From contig NW_026729139.1 of the NCBI RefSeq assembly GCF_030272615.1, positions 114,239 to 178,238 of the forward strand: a stretch of 64,000 bases of DNA, given 5' to 3'. Every line of letters starts with the position of its first letter. Positions within the stretch are counted from its first letter, which is position 1. The stretch comes from Cryptomeria japonica (lineage: Eukaryota > Streptophyta > Pinopsida > Cupressales > Cupressaceae). The notes under the pieces are model-generated. The model was not told where the DNA came from, did not search any database, and saw nothing but the letters and a program-made list of their open reading frames with translations. This document shows, in pieces, positions 12,935 to 23,879 of this stretch. A program made the translations under genes and the position numbers.

Positions 12935-13260
12935 ATGCCTTTTAATATTTCAACAGCACGGAAAAATAAATTAAATATTTTATTCTTAATCATGACTAAG
13001 ACATCATGTACTCCTTCCGCCTTCATCATTTTTCTTGACTTTGCTTCCCATCCAAATGATTTTACTTTTCTTTGCCCGCATTTGGAGTCGCTATTTTGGG
13101 CGACATTTCAGCAGAGAAATCAATGGCGATATTTTAGGTGAGTAAGTCAATTAATGGTGGAATTTTAGTTACTTTTTTACAACAAAAAATACATTAAAAA
13201 ATGTATATTATTCCCTCAACTTCAGCAGAGTAAAATATGTAAAATTGGCTGGGAAGAAGA
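12935..13260 (+). repeat. Copy of the receptor-kinase distal promoter block
   Basis: GGCGACATTTCAG through the block AAGTCAATTAATGGTGGAAT to CAGCAGAGTAA (about 13098-13235) recurs upstream of the kinase gene at 45914-46020. A further partial copy lies at 36120-36219. It directly follows the 3'-flank copy, which is the arrangement expected between two tandem genes. Confidence 0.7.
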
Positions 13261-13849
13261 AAAAGTTGAATATTGGAATTTTGTGAGAAAAAAGCCTTGC
13301 ACGGCCGCATTTAATTTTTAAATATTTTCTTTTAATTTTTAATTTTTAAATCATTTTTTCTCTTAAATATTTGAAGTATTTTCTTTTAATCTATAATTAA
13401 TTTCTATTTAGTGAGAGTATTATTTATTTTTTAAATTGAATACATAAGAATTTTAAAAAATATATATCAATTATTGAAAAATTATAAAATAATAATTTAA
13501 CTTTCCAAATATCAAATGATCTATTTTCTCATATATAGTTAAAAATTACATTTAAAAGTGAGTAGTTATAAAATGCAAATAAAATAGTTATTATGTATCC
13601 ATGTCTAGATGTAGTAAGTAATTTAATATCGTTGAAATATGAAAGCATAAAATAATTTATTTTCTATTGAACGTTAAAAATTGCATTTGAAAGTAAAAAG
13701 TTATGAGTAAATAGTTAAAGGTTTTGAATAGAATAGTTATTAATAAAAATTTAAAATATGCCTATCCATGTCATATGTAGTAAATAATATGATAATAATA
13801 AATTATTCTTCAATAAAAATAAATTTATTTAAATATATATATTTATTTT
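13261..13849. other. AT-rich stretch with no gene
   Basis: Very AT-rich with many TTTAAAT and ATAAAT runs. No open frame, repeat unit or element end could be supported. Confidence 0.6.
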
Positions 13850-14137
13850 TGATAAATAAAGCAGCCAAAAACGAGGGGGTTGACCCATAGATACAATTAA
13901 GAGAACAGTGGCAGGACCATTGTTCGCATAAAATCAGCAAAGTAGCAGCCTTTTACCTCTATCAAAAACAAAAACCATACTATGAGAGTTTATCAGTGAT
14001 AAAAAAAATACCAGTCAGAGTATAATTCATATGCCACGCAGGGCTATAAACAGCAAAATATAAACATAAGCCTAAACTGGGCTTATCCAGCCCGCAACTA
14101 CACAACATAGACAAAAAACTTCTCCACATGCAGACAG
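13850..14137 (-). other. LINE 3' UTR and A-rich tail
   Basis: Sequence after the ORF3 stop contains no open frame. It ends on the minus strand with GGCTGCTTTATTTATCAAAAA, beyond which the host-like AT-rich sequence begins. The position of this tail after ORF3, and not after RNase H, ties ORF3 to the LINE. Confidence 0.7.
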
Positions 14138-15562
14138 TTATTTATTTTTCCCTTGGCTCTTCTTAGGGAGTAGCTTTCTAGTCCATTCCTTCATGAGGAA
14201 CTTGAACAGGCCTTTGTAGTCGTCGTCCTCCTTACCTTTCCCTTTGGCTGTGGTATCCTGCAACAGGCACAGCATAGTAGCCGAGCATCTCATGACATTC
14301 AGTGCAAACTTGTACACATCGTGCATCTTGGACTCTATCGCCTCCAGTCTACTGGTAATCACTTGCACATTGTCAGAGAGGGCCTCTATCTTTTTCTCAA
14401 GCTCAGCCAGGTTGGGATCTTCATCCTTCACACTACTAGCCTCTTCAACCACGAGCATTTTTTCAATCCTGAAGGCCGGGGATGGGAAATTGGCTGGCTT
14501 CGGATTCATAGAGGAGACGGGGCTTTCAGAAATTTGGGTGGAGCGCACAGAATGGGGGGTCTGTTTGTGTTGGGTCAGGGGCATTTTGACATTCGGAATG
14601 GAGTTGCCTATGTCATGCGAGGAGGAGGGGTCTCTCAGGGATTTCTCTGAGGGTTTAGAGGCCAATGTGCTAGAGCAGCGGGGGGTGTTGGCTTCTTCAG
14701 TAATGTCCAAATCAGAGTCAATCTCTTGGATTTTGACTCTTTTAGGGGTTCTGACCTCCTCCGAGGAGTGATTCTTGGTTTTCTTGCTGGAGGAACTAAA
14801 TTTTGGGCACCGAGGGCTTGAATCATTAATGGCCAGAGGTTGGGTCGAGGGGCTAACATTCTGCACAGAAATGGAATGGGGCGAGCAGAGCGCAAGGTGA
14901 AAGTTATACAGGCAGAGCATAAGGCCCTGATGCAGGATGCGAAAATATTTCCCTTTCTTCTTAGCTTCAGCTATATCTTTAATGTTAGCATCCATCAAAT
15001 GCAGTAAAAAGAACGGAATGGAAATGAGGTCTTTGTTCCTCAAATGGTTCAAGAACGGGAGATGGTAGTAGTAGAAAATGTCATACCTGCCCTCCAGCGT
15101 AAAATACTTCATCATGATGTAGCAGACTTCATCCCACGGGTGAGGAAGCTCCTCCCTGTTGAATCCCCCAGCCCTCTTGATAGGGTTCTCACCTTGGCGG
15201 AAAAATTGGTTGAGGCTGGTAGAATCTGCAATGCGGCTCTGCTTTTTCCATTTTCTGCCCTCCATTGAAAGGCCCGTCGCTTGAGAAATGACCTCTTCGT
15301 TGACTTTGAAAGAGATTCCCCCCATGGTCACCCTTCTGTCCTCCCAGGAAGTCACGAAATGTTTCAAGAGTCTCTCGTCGTTGCCCTTCATATTTTCCTT
15401 AAATTTGTCAATACCGCCTTCAGTGCACACAAACCAGGTAGCGAGTTTGGCTTTGAACTCATCCACTTTGTTGGGTTCTAGTCTGAGCCTATCCCCCCCC
15501 CCATTTTTTAATCCTCCGGTTTCACAGTTTGAGAATGACAAAAAACCAGAACACAGAGCCAA
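14138..15562 (-). CDS. LINE ORF3 protein, 474 aa, function unknown
   Basis: A single uninterrupted frame. Residues about 30-225 form a predicted globular, mostly helical domain. It includes HFVTSWEDRRVTMGGISF, then VNEEVISQATGLSMEGRKWK, and an aromatic stretch WDEVCYIMMKYFTLEGRYD leading into YYYHLPFLNH. Residues 226-375 are Ser/Thr/Pro-rich with a basic TPKRVK that could be a nuclear signal. About 375-415 form a coiled coil (LAELEKKIEALSDNVQVI), and the tail is basic (LLPKKSQGKNK). I know no function. The GLSxEGxKW-type pattern loosely resembles capsid-like first ORFs of plant gypsy elements. The start is the first ATG of the frame; a later start is possible. A homologous, broken copy lies in the LINE at 26.7-28.3 kb. 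Confidence 0.7.
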   Translation of the reverse strand: MALCSGFLSFSNCETGGLKNGGGDRLRLEPNKVDEFKAKLATWFVCTEGGIDKFKENMKGNDERLLKHFVTSWEDRRVTMGGISFKVNEEVISQATGLSMEGRKWKKQSRIADSTSLNQFFRQGENPIKRAGGFNREELPHPWDEVCYIMMKYFTLEGRYDIFYYYHLPFLNHLRNKDLISIPFFLLHLMDANIKDIAEAKKKGKYFRILHQGLMLCLYNFHLALCSPHSISVQNVSPSTQPLAINDSSPRCPKFSSSSKKTKNHSSEEVRTPKRVKIQEIDSDLDITEEANTPRCSSTLASKPSEKSLRDPSSSHDIGNSIPNVKMPLTQHKQTPHSVRSTQISESPVSSMNPKPANFPSPAFRIEKMLVVEEASSVKDEDPNLAELEKKIEALSDNVQVITSRLEAIESKMHDVYKFALNVMRCSATMLCLLQDTTAKGKGKEDDDYKGLFKFLMKEWTRKLLPKKSQGKNK

Positions 15563-15930
15563 AGCAAACTCAAGATGGAATGGTTGAGAAAAGAGTGTCG
15601 GACTTGAAATAAATGATCATAATAATCAGATTGATTATTATCCCTTAAGATCCCATAGATATCGATGGCCAAAGAAATACTCAGAATGTGTGAGCCTTCA
15701 CTCGGGTCAATGTGAGTTGACAGATCCCCAACGCCACCTTTACCGTCGCCAGTTGGCTCTGTCCGAGTAATAATTAGAGGGTAATCATTCCCGATGTCAG
15801 TACTTTCATCATAAATCCATCCCATGTGGTAGTGGTGACTTAGCCTGCCCTTGATACGTGGTCGTCTAGGGTAGAAATTGGCGGGATCTCCGCGCCAATT
15901 TAAAAATTGCAAAAAGGTTTCCTTCATCAT
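15508..15930 (-). other. Open frame between RNase H and ORF3
   Basis: A 140-codon frame overlaps the start of ORF3 in another frame. It reads LNWRGDPANFYPRRPRIKG and a region rich in Gly/Asp/Thr before a hydrophobic end. It may be the remains of the RNase H C-terminal extension, or of an N-terminal part of ORF3 displaced by a frameshift near the C/G homopolymer at 15494-15502. I do not recognise the protein. There is no independent evidence that it is translated. Confidence 0.35.
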
Positions 15931-18900
15931 TGAGTGGATGGGACAGTCCTTTCTTGGATAAAGGCCTTTTCCTTTTCCAAGATTTCCTTAATGGTGATTG
16001 GCAGTAGATTGGGGTCCCTCCAACATCGTAAGCCATTCTACAGCCTTCCTTCAGCCGCCATGGAATCGGAGGCTCTGTTTCCTTCTCTGAAGATGTGGCA
16101 CATAGTGAAGTCCTCCATTTTGACCAAAAAGCACCTGATGTCCCTCAGAATAGGTTCCACTCTCCATCCCACTGAAGCATTTCCTTTGGTAGAATCAATA
16201 ATGATTTGAGAATCTTCTTCAATTTCTAGGTGTTTTATTCCTATAGATTTAGCCATTTTCAGACCCCAAAGGAGGGTCATTCCTTTAGCTTGAGTGACCG
16301 TATTATCCCTTAGGTTGCCAGCATAGGCTACAACCATGTTCCCTAGATGATCCCTGATGACTCCACCACCTACCTAACAGTTGCATTGAGTAGAGCCATC
16401 AAAATTCAGTTTAAACCAGTGAAGCCTGGGGGTTGACCATCTAGTCATTCGTCTCTTTTTCTCTGTGTTGTTGTTGAAGCGATCAAAGCTAGGAAGAGCT
16501 TCCAGCAAACATTGATCTTCTTGTTCGCCTCATTGGGAGGATAGGGGGGAATTTCCATTTTGTAACTTCTAGATTTTTAGTAATCCTCTTAAAGAAAATG
16601 TGAGCCACAGAGTCCGGGGGGGTCTCAGTGTCTCTAAAAAATATGTTATTTCTTTCTTTCCACAAGGCACAGCAAATGTGCAGTGGAATTTGTTTCCAAA
16701 GTTGAATGATGAGGGGATGATGGGAGGGGGGGTCCAATCAAAAGTGAAATTTTTTATATTCTTCTAGAAGACCCAACAGAGACCGCATTTCTGAAGAGCA
16801 ATAGACCAAATATGAGCTGGAAAGGGACAGAGAACAAAAAGGTGGTCAATAGATTACTCATCAGCTTTACACAAACTGCATCTATTAGGGAGATGGAATC
16901 CCCTCTTTTTTAGGTTATCAAGCGTGAGGATTTTACCATGCATGAGGGCCCACCAGAAGAAATTAATTTTAGGGATTAGCTGAGGATTCCAAACTTTCTT
17001 CCAGCATTTTACGTCCATAGGGTACTTAAGGAGCTGAGTGTAAGCAGATTTGACCAAGAAATAGCCTAATTGTGTCTCTTTTCAGATGAAGCTATCTTCA
17101 TTCAAAGCCAGGGGGATTCTGGTTTTCGACAATATGAGTTGCAGATCCTGAGCCAGGGGGACCAAATTAGGTCTATTGCTATAGATGAGAACAATGTCCT
17201 TCCAGCCCCTTCCTGGGACCAAATAATCCGTAGCATAATCCCCCAAGATACCTTTAAGGTGATTCATGATTTGATGGAAGCGAGTGTTGAGGAAGGCCTG
17301 TCCTCCATCCAAAAATCCTCCCAGAATCTCACCTTTTTACCATCTCCCAGCTGCCACTTTAGACCTTCTCTAACCATCACTCCATTCTTCAGGATGTTGT
17401 TCCACAACTTGGAACCTTGGGGAAGGTTAGTTGTATTCAAATTATAAAAGAAATGCTCCCGATCCAAGTACTTAGCTTTGATGATGTTGCACCAGTCTGC
17501 CTCACCTTTAGCCAGGGTCCATCCAATCTTGGCAATTAGCGCCTTATTGAGGGCATTAATCTTTCTTATGCTCAAACATCCCAGAGATTTGGGTAGACAC
17601 ACAGTATCCCAATTGACCAAAGCAAGGCATTTTTTTTCCTCTAAGCCAATCCATAAAAAGTTTCTTTGGATTTTTTCAAGTTTTTCTCCCATGGTCCCTG
17701 ATATTTTAAACATGGAGAGGAAGTATACTGAAATTCCCTGTAGGGAGGCTGTGAGAAGCTGGAGCTTCCACACACTACTAAGGAATTTCCCTTTCCATCC
17801 CGCAATTTTTTTCTGTATTCGTTCCAAGATAGAGTTCCAGAAGGTGGGGGTGACTTCCTTGATCGTGAGGGGGAGACCCAGGTAGGTCCTTGGGAGAGTT
17901 GCCACTTTACATCTGAGGATGGAGAGAATTTTGAGTTGGAGGTCATTTGGAGTGTTGAAGAAGTAGATATTACTCTTCTCATAGTTGATGCATTGTCCCG
18001 ATGCCTTGGCGTAGTCCGTCGGTAGGATCTTCCATCCTTTAGCCTCCATGACAGAAGTCCTACCAAAAAGGAAAGTGTCATCCATGAACTGTTGAATATT
18101 AGAGGGGGGGAGCATGGAGGCTGCTTTGAATCCTTGGAGCCTACCATTGGTGACCAGATGGGTCATATTTATGTTTAAGACTTCAGCTATCATGATAAAC
18201 AGATAATGGGGTAAAGGATCGCCCTGTCAGATATCTTTCTCAGCTTTGAAGCATCCCCTAGGAGTCCCATTAATCAGTACTAAGAATTGAACCATGGTCA
18301 CACATTCTCAAATCATATTCATCATTTTTTGGTTAAATCCCAGTTTTAGAAGCACTTTGAAAAGAAACTTCCAATTAACCTTATCATAAGCTTTTGATAT
18401 ATCAAGTTTAAAGGCCATACCTAGAAATTTGCTCCTATCCATGGAGTGGATTATCTCATGAGTCGCAATGGTAGCATCCAAAATTTGGCATCCCGGGATG
18501 AAGCCTTTCTGAGACGGACTGATAATTTTTTCTAGGAAGGGTTTAATCCTATTCACAAGGACCTTGGAGAGAATTATATAAATGATATTGCAGAGGCTTA
18601 TGGGTCGATACTCCTTCAAGTAGCTGGGAGTAGTTGCCTTAGGGATGAGGACAATGAAGGTGTTGTTGATCTTTTTCAGCAGTCTCCCCATTTTGAAGAA
18701 ATCTTGAGCAGCTTTGGTGACATCGTAACTAACAATGTCCCAAAAGTCCTAGAAGAACGTTGGGGGGAAACCATCCAGGCCCGGTGTCCTATAGGCTCCC
18801 ATAGAAAAGACGGCCTCATCGGTCGAGATGGGAGCCAAAATTTATCGGTTGTCATCCTCATTGATGGCCATTGGCAGCGTACTAACAAGAGAGTCCTAGA

Positions 18901-19501
18901 GCAGAGAATCCCTTCCACTATCTGCATACAGTCTGGTGAAAAATTCCACCGCATTTTGTCCAAGCAAAGAGTCCTCAGAGATCTCCTGGCCAGTTTCATC
19001 CTTAATACTTTTGATATAGTTCCTCCTCTTGTGGATAGAAGTCGATCTGTGGAAGAAAGCAGAATTTATGTCCCCTTCTTTCAACCACTGGATCCTGGAT
19101 CTTTGCTTCCAGTACACTTCTTCCCTGGAGAGGGTATCTTTCCAGCGCTTGTGGCAATCTTCCTCCTCCTTCAAAATGGGGTCTGGGGGGTTACCGATAG
19201 CCATAATATTATGAAGTTGTTCCAGTCTGGCTCCCAGGTCCTTTCTTTTGAAGATATCTCCAAATGTGGTCCTATTCCACCCTTTGATTTCCCTGCTAAT
19301 TAACTTTAGTTTCTCCATAATTCAGAACATGGCAGTCCCTTGGATCGAGGTGGTCCACCAGCATCTTACCATTTCCCTGAAGTCTAGGTGGGAAGCCCAC
19401 ATGATCTCATAGCAAAAGGGGGGGACCCTGGTAGGGTCTGTCTTTCCAATGGAGAAGAAGGGAGTTGTGGTCAGACACAGTGCTTAAGGGTTTTCAGGTA
19501 A

Positions 19502-19563
19502 GATCTATTTCCAATGTCCCAATTGGTGGAAATCAGGCATCTATTTCCAATGTCCCAATTGGT
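19502..19563. repeat. 36-bp period direct duplication in LINE endonuclease
   Basis: ATCTATTTCCAATGTCCCAATTGG occurs at about 19503 and again 36 bp later. The extra unit adds twelve codons, and so may be tolerated in frame, within the ORF2 endonuclease. It looks like a local replication slip after or at insertion. Confidence 0.8.
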
Positions 19564-20089
19564 AGATCAATATCCATAAGGCTTGTAGCATTGATGAAAC
19601 TGGCTAGGTCGCCCATGTTGTTAGAGAAATCTTCCAAACCACCACACTTTTCAGAGGGGTAGAGGGGGGATTCAAAATATCCCGCAAGCATAAACTGGTC
19701 CTTCTGGTTAGTCATAATGATATTAGAAATTTCCTCTCACAAGAGCCGTCTCCCCGATCTTGAGTTGGGAGCATAGATATTGAACATCTACCAGCATTGT
19801 TCCCCATAATGAAGGGAAACCACTAGGAAATTTTGGGAGCTAGCGAAAAGCTTGCCTTTCATTTTAATGGGATCCCAGAGGGTAGCAATACCACCAAAAG
19901 CACCCAAGGCATCAACATACAGATAGTCCGCTCCAGGCCAAAGTTTACCAGCAACCGCAACAAAAGTTTAAAAGGGAATCTTGACTTCTTGAATGAGGCA
20001 AATGTCAATTTTCATCTCAAGAATGAGTTGTTTTATGGTGAACTACTTTTGGGGGTTGTTCAAACCCCTTATGTTCCAAGAGAGGAACT

Positions 20090-20093
20090 TCAT
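20090..20093 (-). promoter_or_regulatory. ATGA overlap of ORF1 stop and ORF2 start
   Basis: On the minus strand AAATGAAG holds the ORF1 TGA and the ORF2 ATG sharing two bases. The ORF2 ATG is supported because it begins the conserved SWNIRGL endonuclease motif three codons later. Such overlaps allow termination-reinitiation; whether this LINE used it is inference. Confidence 0.65.
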
Positions 20094-21616
20094 TTCTTGC
20101 TTTTCTTAAGTCCATCTAGGGTCAGTTTTCTGCCCTTTGCAATGTCCCTTGCCATAACCTTGTGCCTCGGGACTCTTTCTAAGGGTCTGCATACTTTTTT
20201 TTTGTTACCCCCCACATCTGCTTTCTTGGCCTTAACTTTCTTCTTCCGGGTTATCCATTCTTCACTATCCATCCAGGGGGAGTCCAGGGTGGACACTTTC
20301 AATGAAGTTACTAGGGAGTTTCCAGGGTGTGCATCTCTATCCCTTGTTATAGGGGGGAGAGGGGTTGAAGAGGTGGGTAAGCTATTTTCAGTCAAAAGAG
20401 GCTTGGCCAAAGTCGAGTTGAGGGCTAACTTCTACGGGATCTCCCCCTCTTCTAGGGGAAGGCTTGATTTTTTCACTGGGTCTGCTGGGGATTTTAAGAT
20501 CTCAAGGATCTTGTTTGTGTGCGGGTAATCTTCAGAAATTTCATTTGCAGTAGTCAACTCAAGGGGAGTCGAGGATGATGGGTCACTAGGGTTGATGGGT
20601 TTGGCCCAGACGGCTTTATTTTTGAGCTTGGGTTCCGCAACCACGGGGGATTTACAATCAGTAAATGAATGCCCCTAGTTATTGCATTTCTGGCAATACA
20701 AGTTGGCTTTTTCGTACACAATACCCTGGGACCATTTTCCCCATTTTGATTTTAGGGAGATAAAGTTTGGGAGAGCCTTGTTAATAGTGACATTGACACA
20801 AAAACAAGCATACACCAACCTAGATTTGTTGAGAGTGATCAAGTCTACTGCAACAAAGCTGCCAAATGAGTTTCCTATCCAGCAGAAGATTTGTTCATCC
20901 AATAATTCCAAAGGGAGTCCAGGAAGCCTAACCCAAACTGGAGCCATGCGGTTTAGCTCTGCGGAGGGGTCAAAACTAGGCTTCCATTTAGCCATGGTTG
21001 GGAAATGCTTTCCATAATCCCAAGACCCCGATAGAACATATATTAGATCCTTGTCAGTGTTGAACTTGAAAAGAAAGAGTCCCCCTGGCATAGCTAAAAC
21101 CTCCAAGCTTCCTTTAAGCTTCCAACGAGATTTTGCCCATCGCCTGACCATGTCAATAGATGGTCAGAAGGAGAAGAAACGACCAACTATTGTTAGGTGA
21201 AGGGAAGAGGTGATTTTGTCCATCAGGTTGTCCAGGAGTTTGATCTTCGTTCCATCTTCCATTTGGGAGAAGGTGGCCAAAGCATCTTTAGGGGTTGACT
21301 TTGTTGACCCAAGAAGGGCATTCTTTCAACTAGACTTGGGATTCTCCTTCACAAGATCCACATCCGCTTGTCCGGTAGAAGTTTCCAGTCCGGGATGGGG
21401 TATATTCCTTTCATCCCCTTTCAGACCAGTATCAGTCAAACCTAGTGAAGTGGAAGGGGTGTGAAGGCTGACATTTTCTTCCGTATGGTCTTCAGACTCT
21501 GGGGACCCCGCAGCCGGCTCAATAGCATGCGCACCGACTGTAGAATTGGGTGTTGGGTCCAGCGGAGGAGGGGGGAACTCCCCAGAGGGGGCGGTCATCC
21601 GGGGACACAGGTTCAA
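20090..21616 (-). pseudogene. LINE ORF1: DUF4283 RNA-binding protein
   Basis: One frame of about 509 codons is closed by four premature stops near 21328, 21164, 20675 and 20432. The Pro/Ser-rich N-terminus is followed by DUF4283 (GGLFLFKFNTDKDLIYVLSG, then APVWVRLPGLPLELLDEQIF, 20850-21100). After that comes a zinc knuckle, CQKCNN then GHSFTDC, in which one of the stops falls. The C-terminus is lysine-rich (WITRKKKVKAKKADVGGNKK). Its TGA overlaps the ORF2 ATG as ATGA. Family knowledge: plant LINE ORF1 binds the element RNA to form the RNP. The shared frame makes the model solid despite the stops. Confidence 0.85.
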
Positions 21617-21690
21617 ACGCGAAGAAGGCGGGAGAGTTGCAGATGGAAGGCGAGAAAAAATTACAAATCTTTGTTAGGATAAGCCAAAGA

Positions 21691-22150
21691 TAAAATATCA
21701 TAATCTATAGAAATCTAAATATTTATATTTGTTATTTTATATTGTCAATTAGATATAATAATGATATATTGAGTAATTTTTGAATATATATTAAAATTGA
21801 ATGTTTTCTATATTTAAATTTTATAAGCATATATATATGTTCTATTGAAAAATATAATTTGAAATTTTCATATCTTTATTTTCAATTATTTATACATTTT
21901 CTTTTTAGGATGTATTGCTAAATGATAAATTTTGAAAATGAAGATCAACAAAAGAATATTGAAGAGAATATTCTTGAAATTATATGGTACAATGTGAACA
22001 AATGGCTAATGCACAAAGAGAAGAAGTGAATAGTCCTCAAAATGAAGTGAAAAAAAGATAATAACAAAGACAATATGCTCAAAGTTATCAAGGAATGATT
22101 AACAAACAATTAGTAATAATAAAAATATTGAGATTAATTTCAAAACCTTA
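21691..22150. other. AT-rich LINE flank, no gene
   Basis: Composition drops to very AT-rich right after the LINE 5' end. No coding motif is seen until the Helitron translation begins. Confidence 0.5.
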
Positions 22151-23625
22151 GAAATGATATTTTGAGGTTGACTAGATAAAATTTCTACACCAAGTTGTGC
22201 TACATTTGTCAATAAATGTATCTTTCAATAAATGTTGTACAGGTATGTAAAGGCCCTATTTGTAATTGATGTCAACAAGAGAATAATGAACATTGATTTT
22301 TAGTATTAAACATGGATCTTGATCAACAACCATTAAAACTTGCAAACTTAAATAAATAGAGGAAATTTTGATAGTATGTAACAACCTAATTCTTCAAGTT
22401 ATATATGCAATTGGAAGTCAATACAAATAAAAAGGACACACCATAAGTTTTCCACAAGAAATAAGAAAAAAGGCTAAAATTTTACCACATCAAATAAAAT
22501 ATTTACCAATTATTATTGTTTGAAAGAAGGATCAACTTGGAACAAATTATAATTATATAGTCAATAGATAGAGTATACAAAGAACTTAAATATAAAATAA
22601 AAAATGATAAGTTCTAAAGAGATGGTCAATTTGATGAAAATACACTAAGTGAACTTAAACATGCAATTTAGATGAAAATATTTTTGACCAATTAAACTCT
22701 ATTCATATGGAGTTTGATTTATATGAAAATTAATAAGTATTTGTGGGTCCAATAGTGGAGGTGGATGAAGGAAACATTATTAATCACACTACATCAATGG
22801 CCTCTAAATTACCAAATGCTTGAAGAGAGAAGAAACCAATCCATGAATGGATAAATAATACTACAATAGATCCTTGATCACTAATTGATTTCCCAATAAT
22901 TGGAGCATCTCTAGGAAATAAGTATTGTCACTAAATTATTACCCAATATGTCTTTTCTAATAGTATTCCGAGATGGACTATGTGATTGGATAGAACAATA
23001 GATTAGGAGAGCCCATCTGCATGAGTTTGTTAAGCATTTATTTTGATATGGAGATCATCATTTTCGACAACACCCATGATTTTTATATTATGTGATGAAT
23101 ATGATTATGTGACATCGAGCTCAAAATTCATCTATTGTGTTTATCAAAAAGACCTTGCAAGATATGCCAATCACAATTAATGAGTTACAAGAACATATGG
23201 AAAATATATTGCACTCACATCTAGTTGACAGTATGATGCATTTTGGTACAACACTAAGGGGTAGAAGATCTTTTTGGGGAAAAAGTCAATTTGAATTAAC
23301 TGACCTCTTGAATCAAACTAGAACACCAATGATTTTCTTTACTTTGAGTGCAACAAATTTGTAATGGCCAGATTCACATTTACTAATATTGGGTGACACA
23401 TCCACCTAATCCACAAGAACAAAAAGAAGTGACAAGAACAAACATTATTGGCTACCCACTTATTGTGGCATATTACATCCACCTCCAATATACAATGTTT
23501 TGAAAGGAAATTCTACAAAAGGGAATGAAAGTAAAAGATTATTGGTCAAGATATGAATGACAATATAGAGAATCATCACATGTGCATGGATTCGTATGGT
23601 TAAAGGCATCATGATTTGCACAAAA
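22150..23625 (+). pseudogene. Helitron Rep/helicase N-terminal remnant
   Basis: Frame-switched translation follows the Helitron replicase in order. A Cys-rich start (CYICQ, then VCKGPICN) is followed by NMDLDQQPLKLANLN. The next block contains YLPIII and a TNYNYIVNR-like stretch. Then VFIKKTLQDMPITINELQEH and TTLRGRRSFWGK lead to TPMIFFTLSATNL (23137-23361). IIGYPLIVAYY and YWSRYE precede SHVHGFVWLKAS at about 23575-23610. The HVH is the HUH metal-binding motif of rolling-circle Rep endonucleases. Sequence stops being recognisable after it, so the catalytic tyrosines and helicase are missing. Numerous stops make it dead. No CTRR terminal hairpin was identified. Confidence 0.75.
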
Positions 23626-23697
23626 AAATAATACTTTATTCAAATTAAAAAATTGATAGTTTAATACTTTACATGTGACACTATAGATGCTACTTGC

Positions 23698-23844
23698 TTA
23701 GATATCTTAAATATATCTATCTAAAACACGTTGAAAGCTATTAGTCTCAAGGCACCTATCTATTCTCAATAACAATTTAAATATAGACACCTCAAGACTA
23801 CTATTACTTGACGTAATTTAGGTAGATGTATTTAACATATCTAA
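23698..23844. mobile_element. Foldback/MITE-like inverted repeat, about 145 bp
   Basis: The left arm beginning TTAGATATCTTAAATATATC pairs with the reverse complement of the right arm ending TTTAACATATCTAA. About 62 nt per arm match at roughly three quarters of positions, with a short AT-rich loop near 23765-23785. The size and structure fit a non-autonomous MITE. Target duplication is uncertain (possible TA or TTA). Confidence 0.65.
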
Positions 23845-23879
23845 ACTAATTTAATATCTTTTAACAATACTTATCAATC

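Larger units (their letters stand above)
16000..20093 (-). pseudogene. LINE ORF2: endonuclease, RT, zf-RVT, RNase H
   Basis: ORF2 opens with MKFLSWNIRGLNNPQK, the APE endonuclease start, and an early TAG. Endonuclease sequence runs to about 19350 (GGIATLWDP, NIYAPNSRSG). The RT shares one frame from 19318 to 17264 with few stops. It shows EYRPISLCNIIYIILSKVL, KLDISKAYDKVNW (first catalytic Asp) and the active-site box as FMDDT near 18080. The zf-RVT module follows (INFFWWALMHGKILTLDNL, then CSLCKADE, 16850-17060). RNase H (16038-16340) ends with HIFREGNRASD. At least four frame changes and several stops disable it. In L1 elements this protein nicks target DNA and copies the RNA in place. Confidence 0.85.
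13850..21690 (-). mobile_element. Near full-length LINE with three ORFs
   Basis: In minus-strand order the element has a GC-richer 5' leader, ORF1 (DUF4283 and zinc knuckle), ORF2 (APE-type endonuclease, RT, zf-RVT, RNase H) and a third ORF. A roughly 290-bp 3' UTR then ends in CTTTATTTATCAAAAATAAA, a plant-LINE-like A-rich tail. Base composition changes sharply from the AT-rich flanks at both edges. Length (about 7.8 kb) is above the usual 6-7 kb of plant L1 elements because of ORF3. I could not establish a target-site duplication because both flanks are AT-rich. ORF1 and ORF2 are broken, so the copy is dead for autonomous movement. Confidence 0.85.

Noticed and set aside
14244-15587. Plus-strand open frames opposite ORF3 (175, 109, 99 aa)
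   Set aside because: They are antisense shadows of the long ORF3 frame, with Ser/Leu-rich meaningless translation.
17070-19303. Plus-strand frames across the LINE ORF2 region
   Set aside because: The minus strand carries RT and zf-RVT motifs; the plus frames have none.
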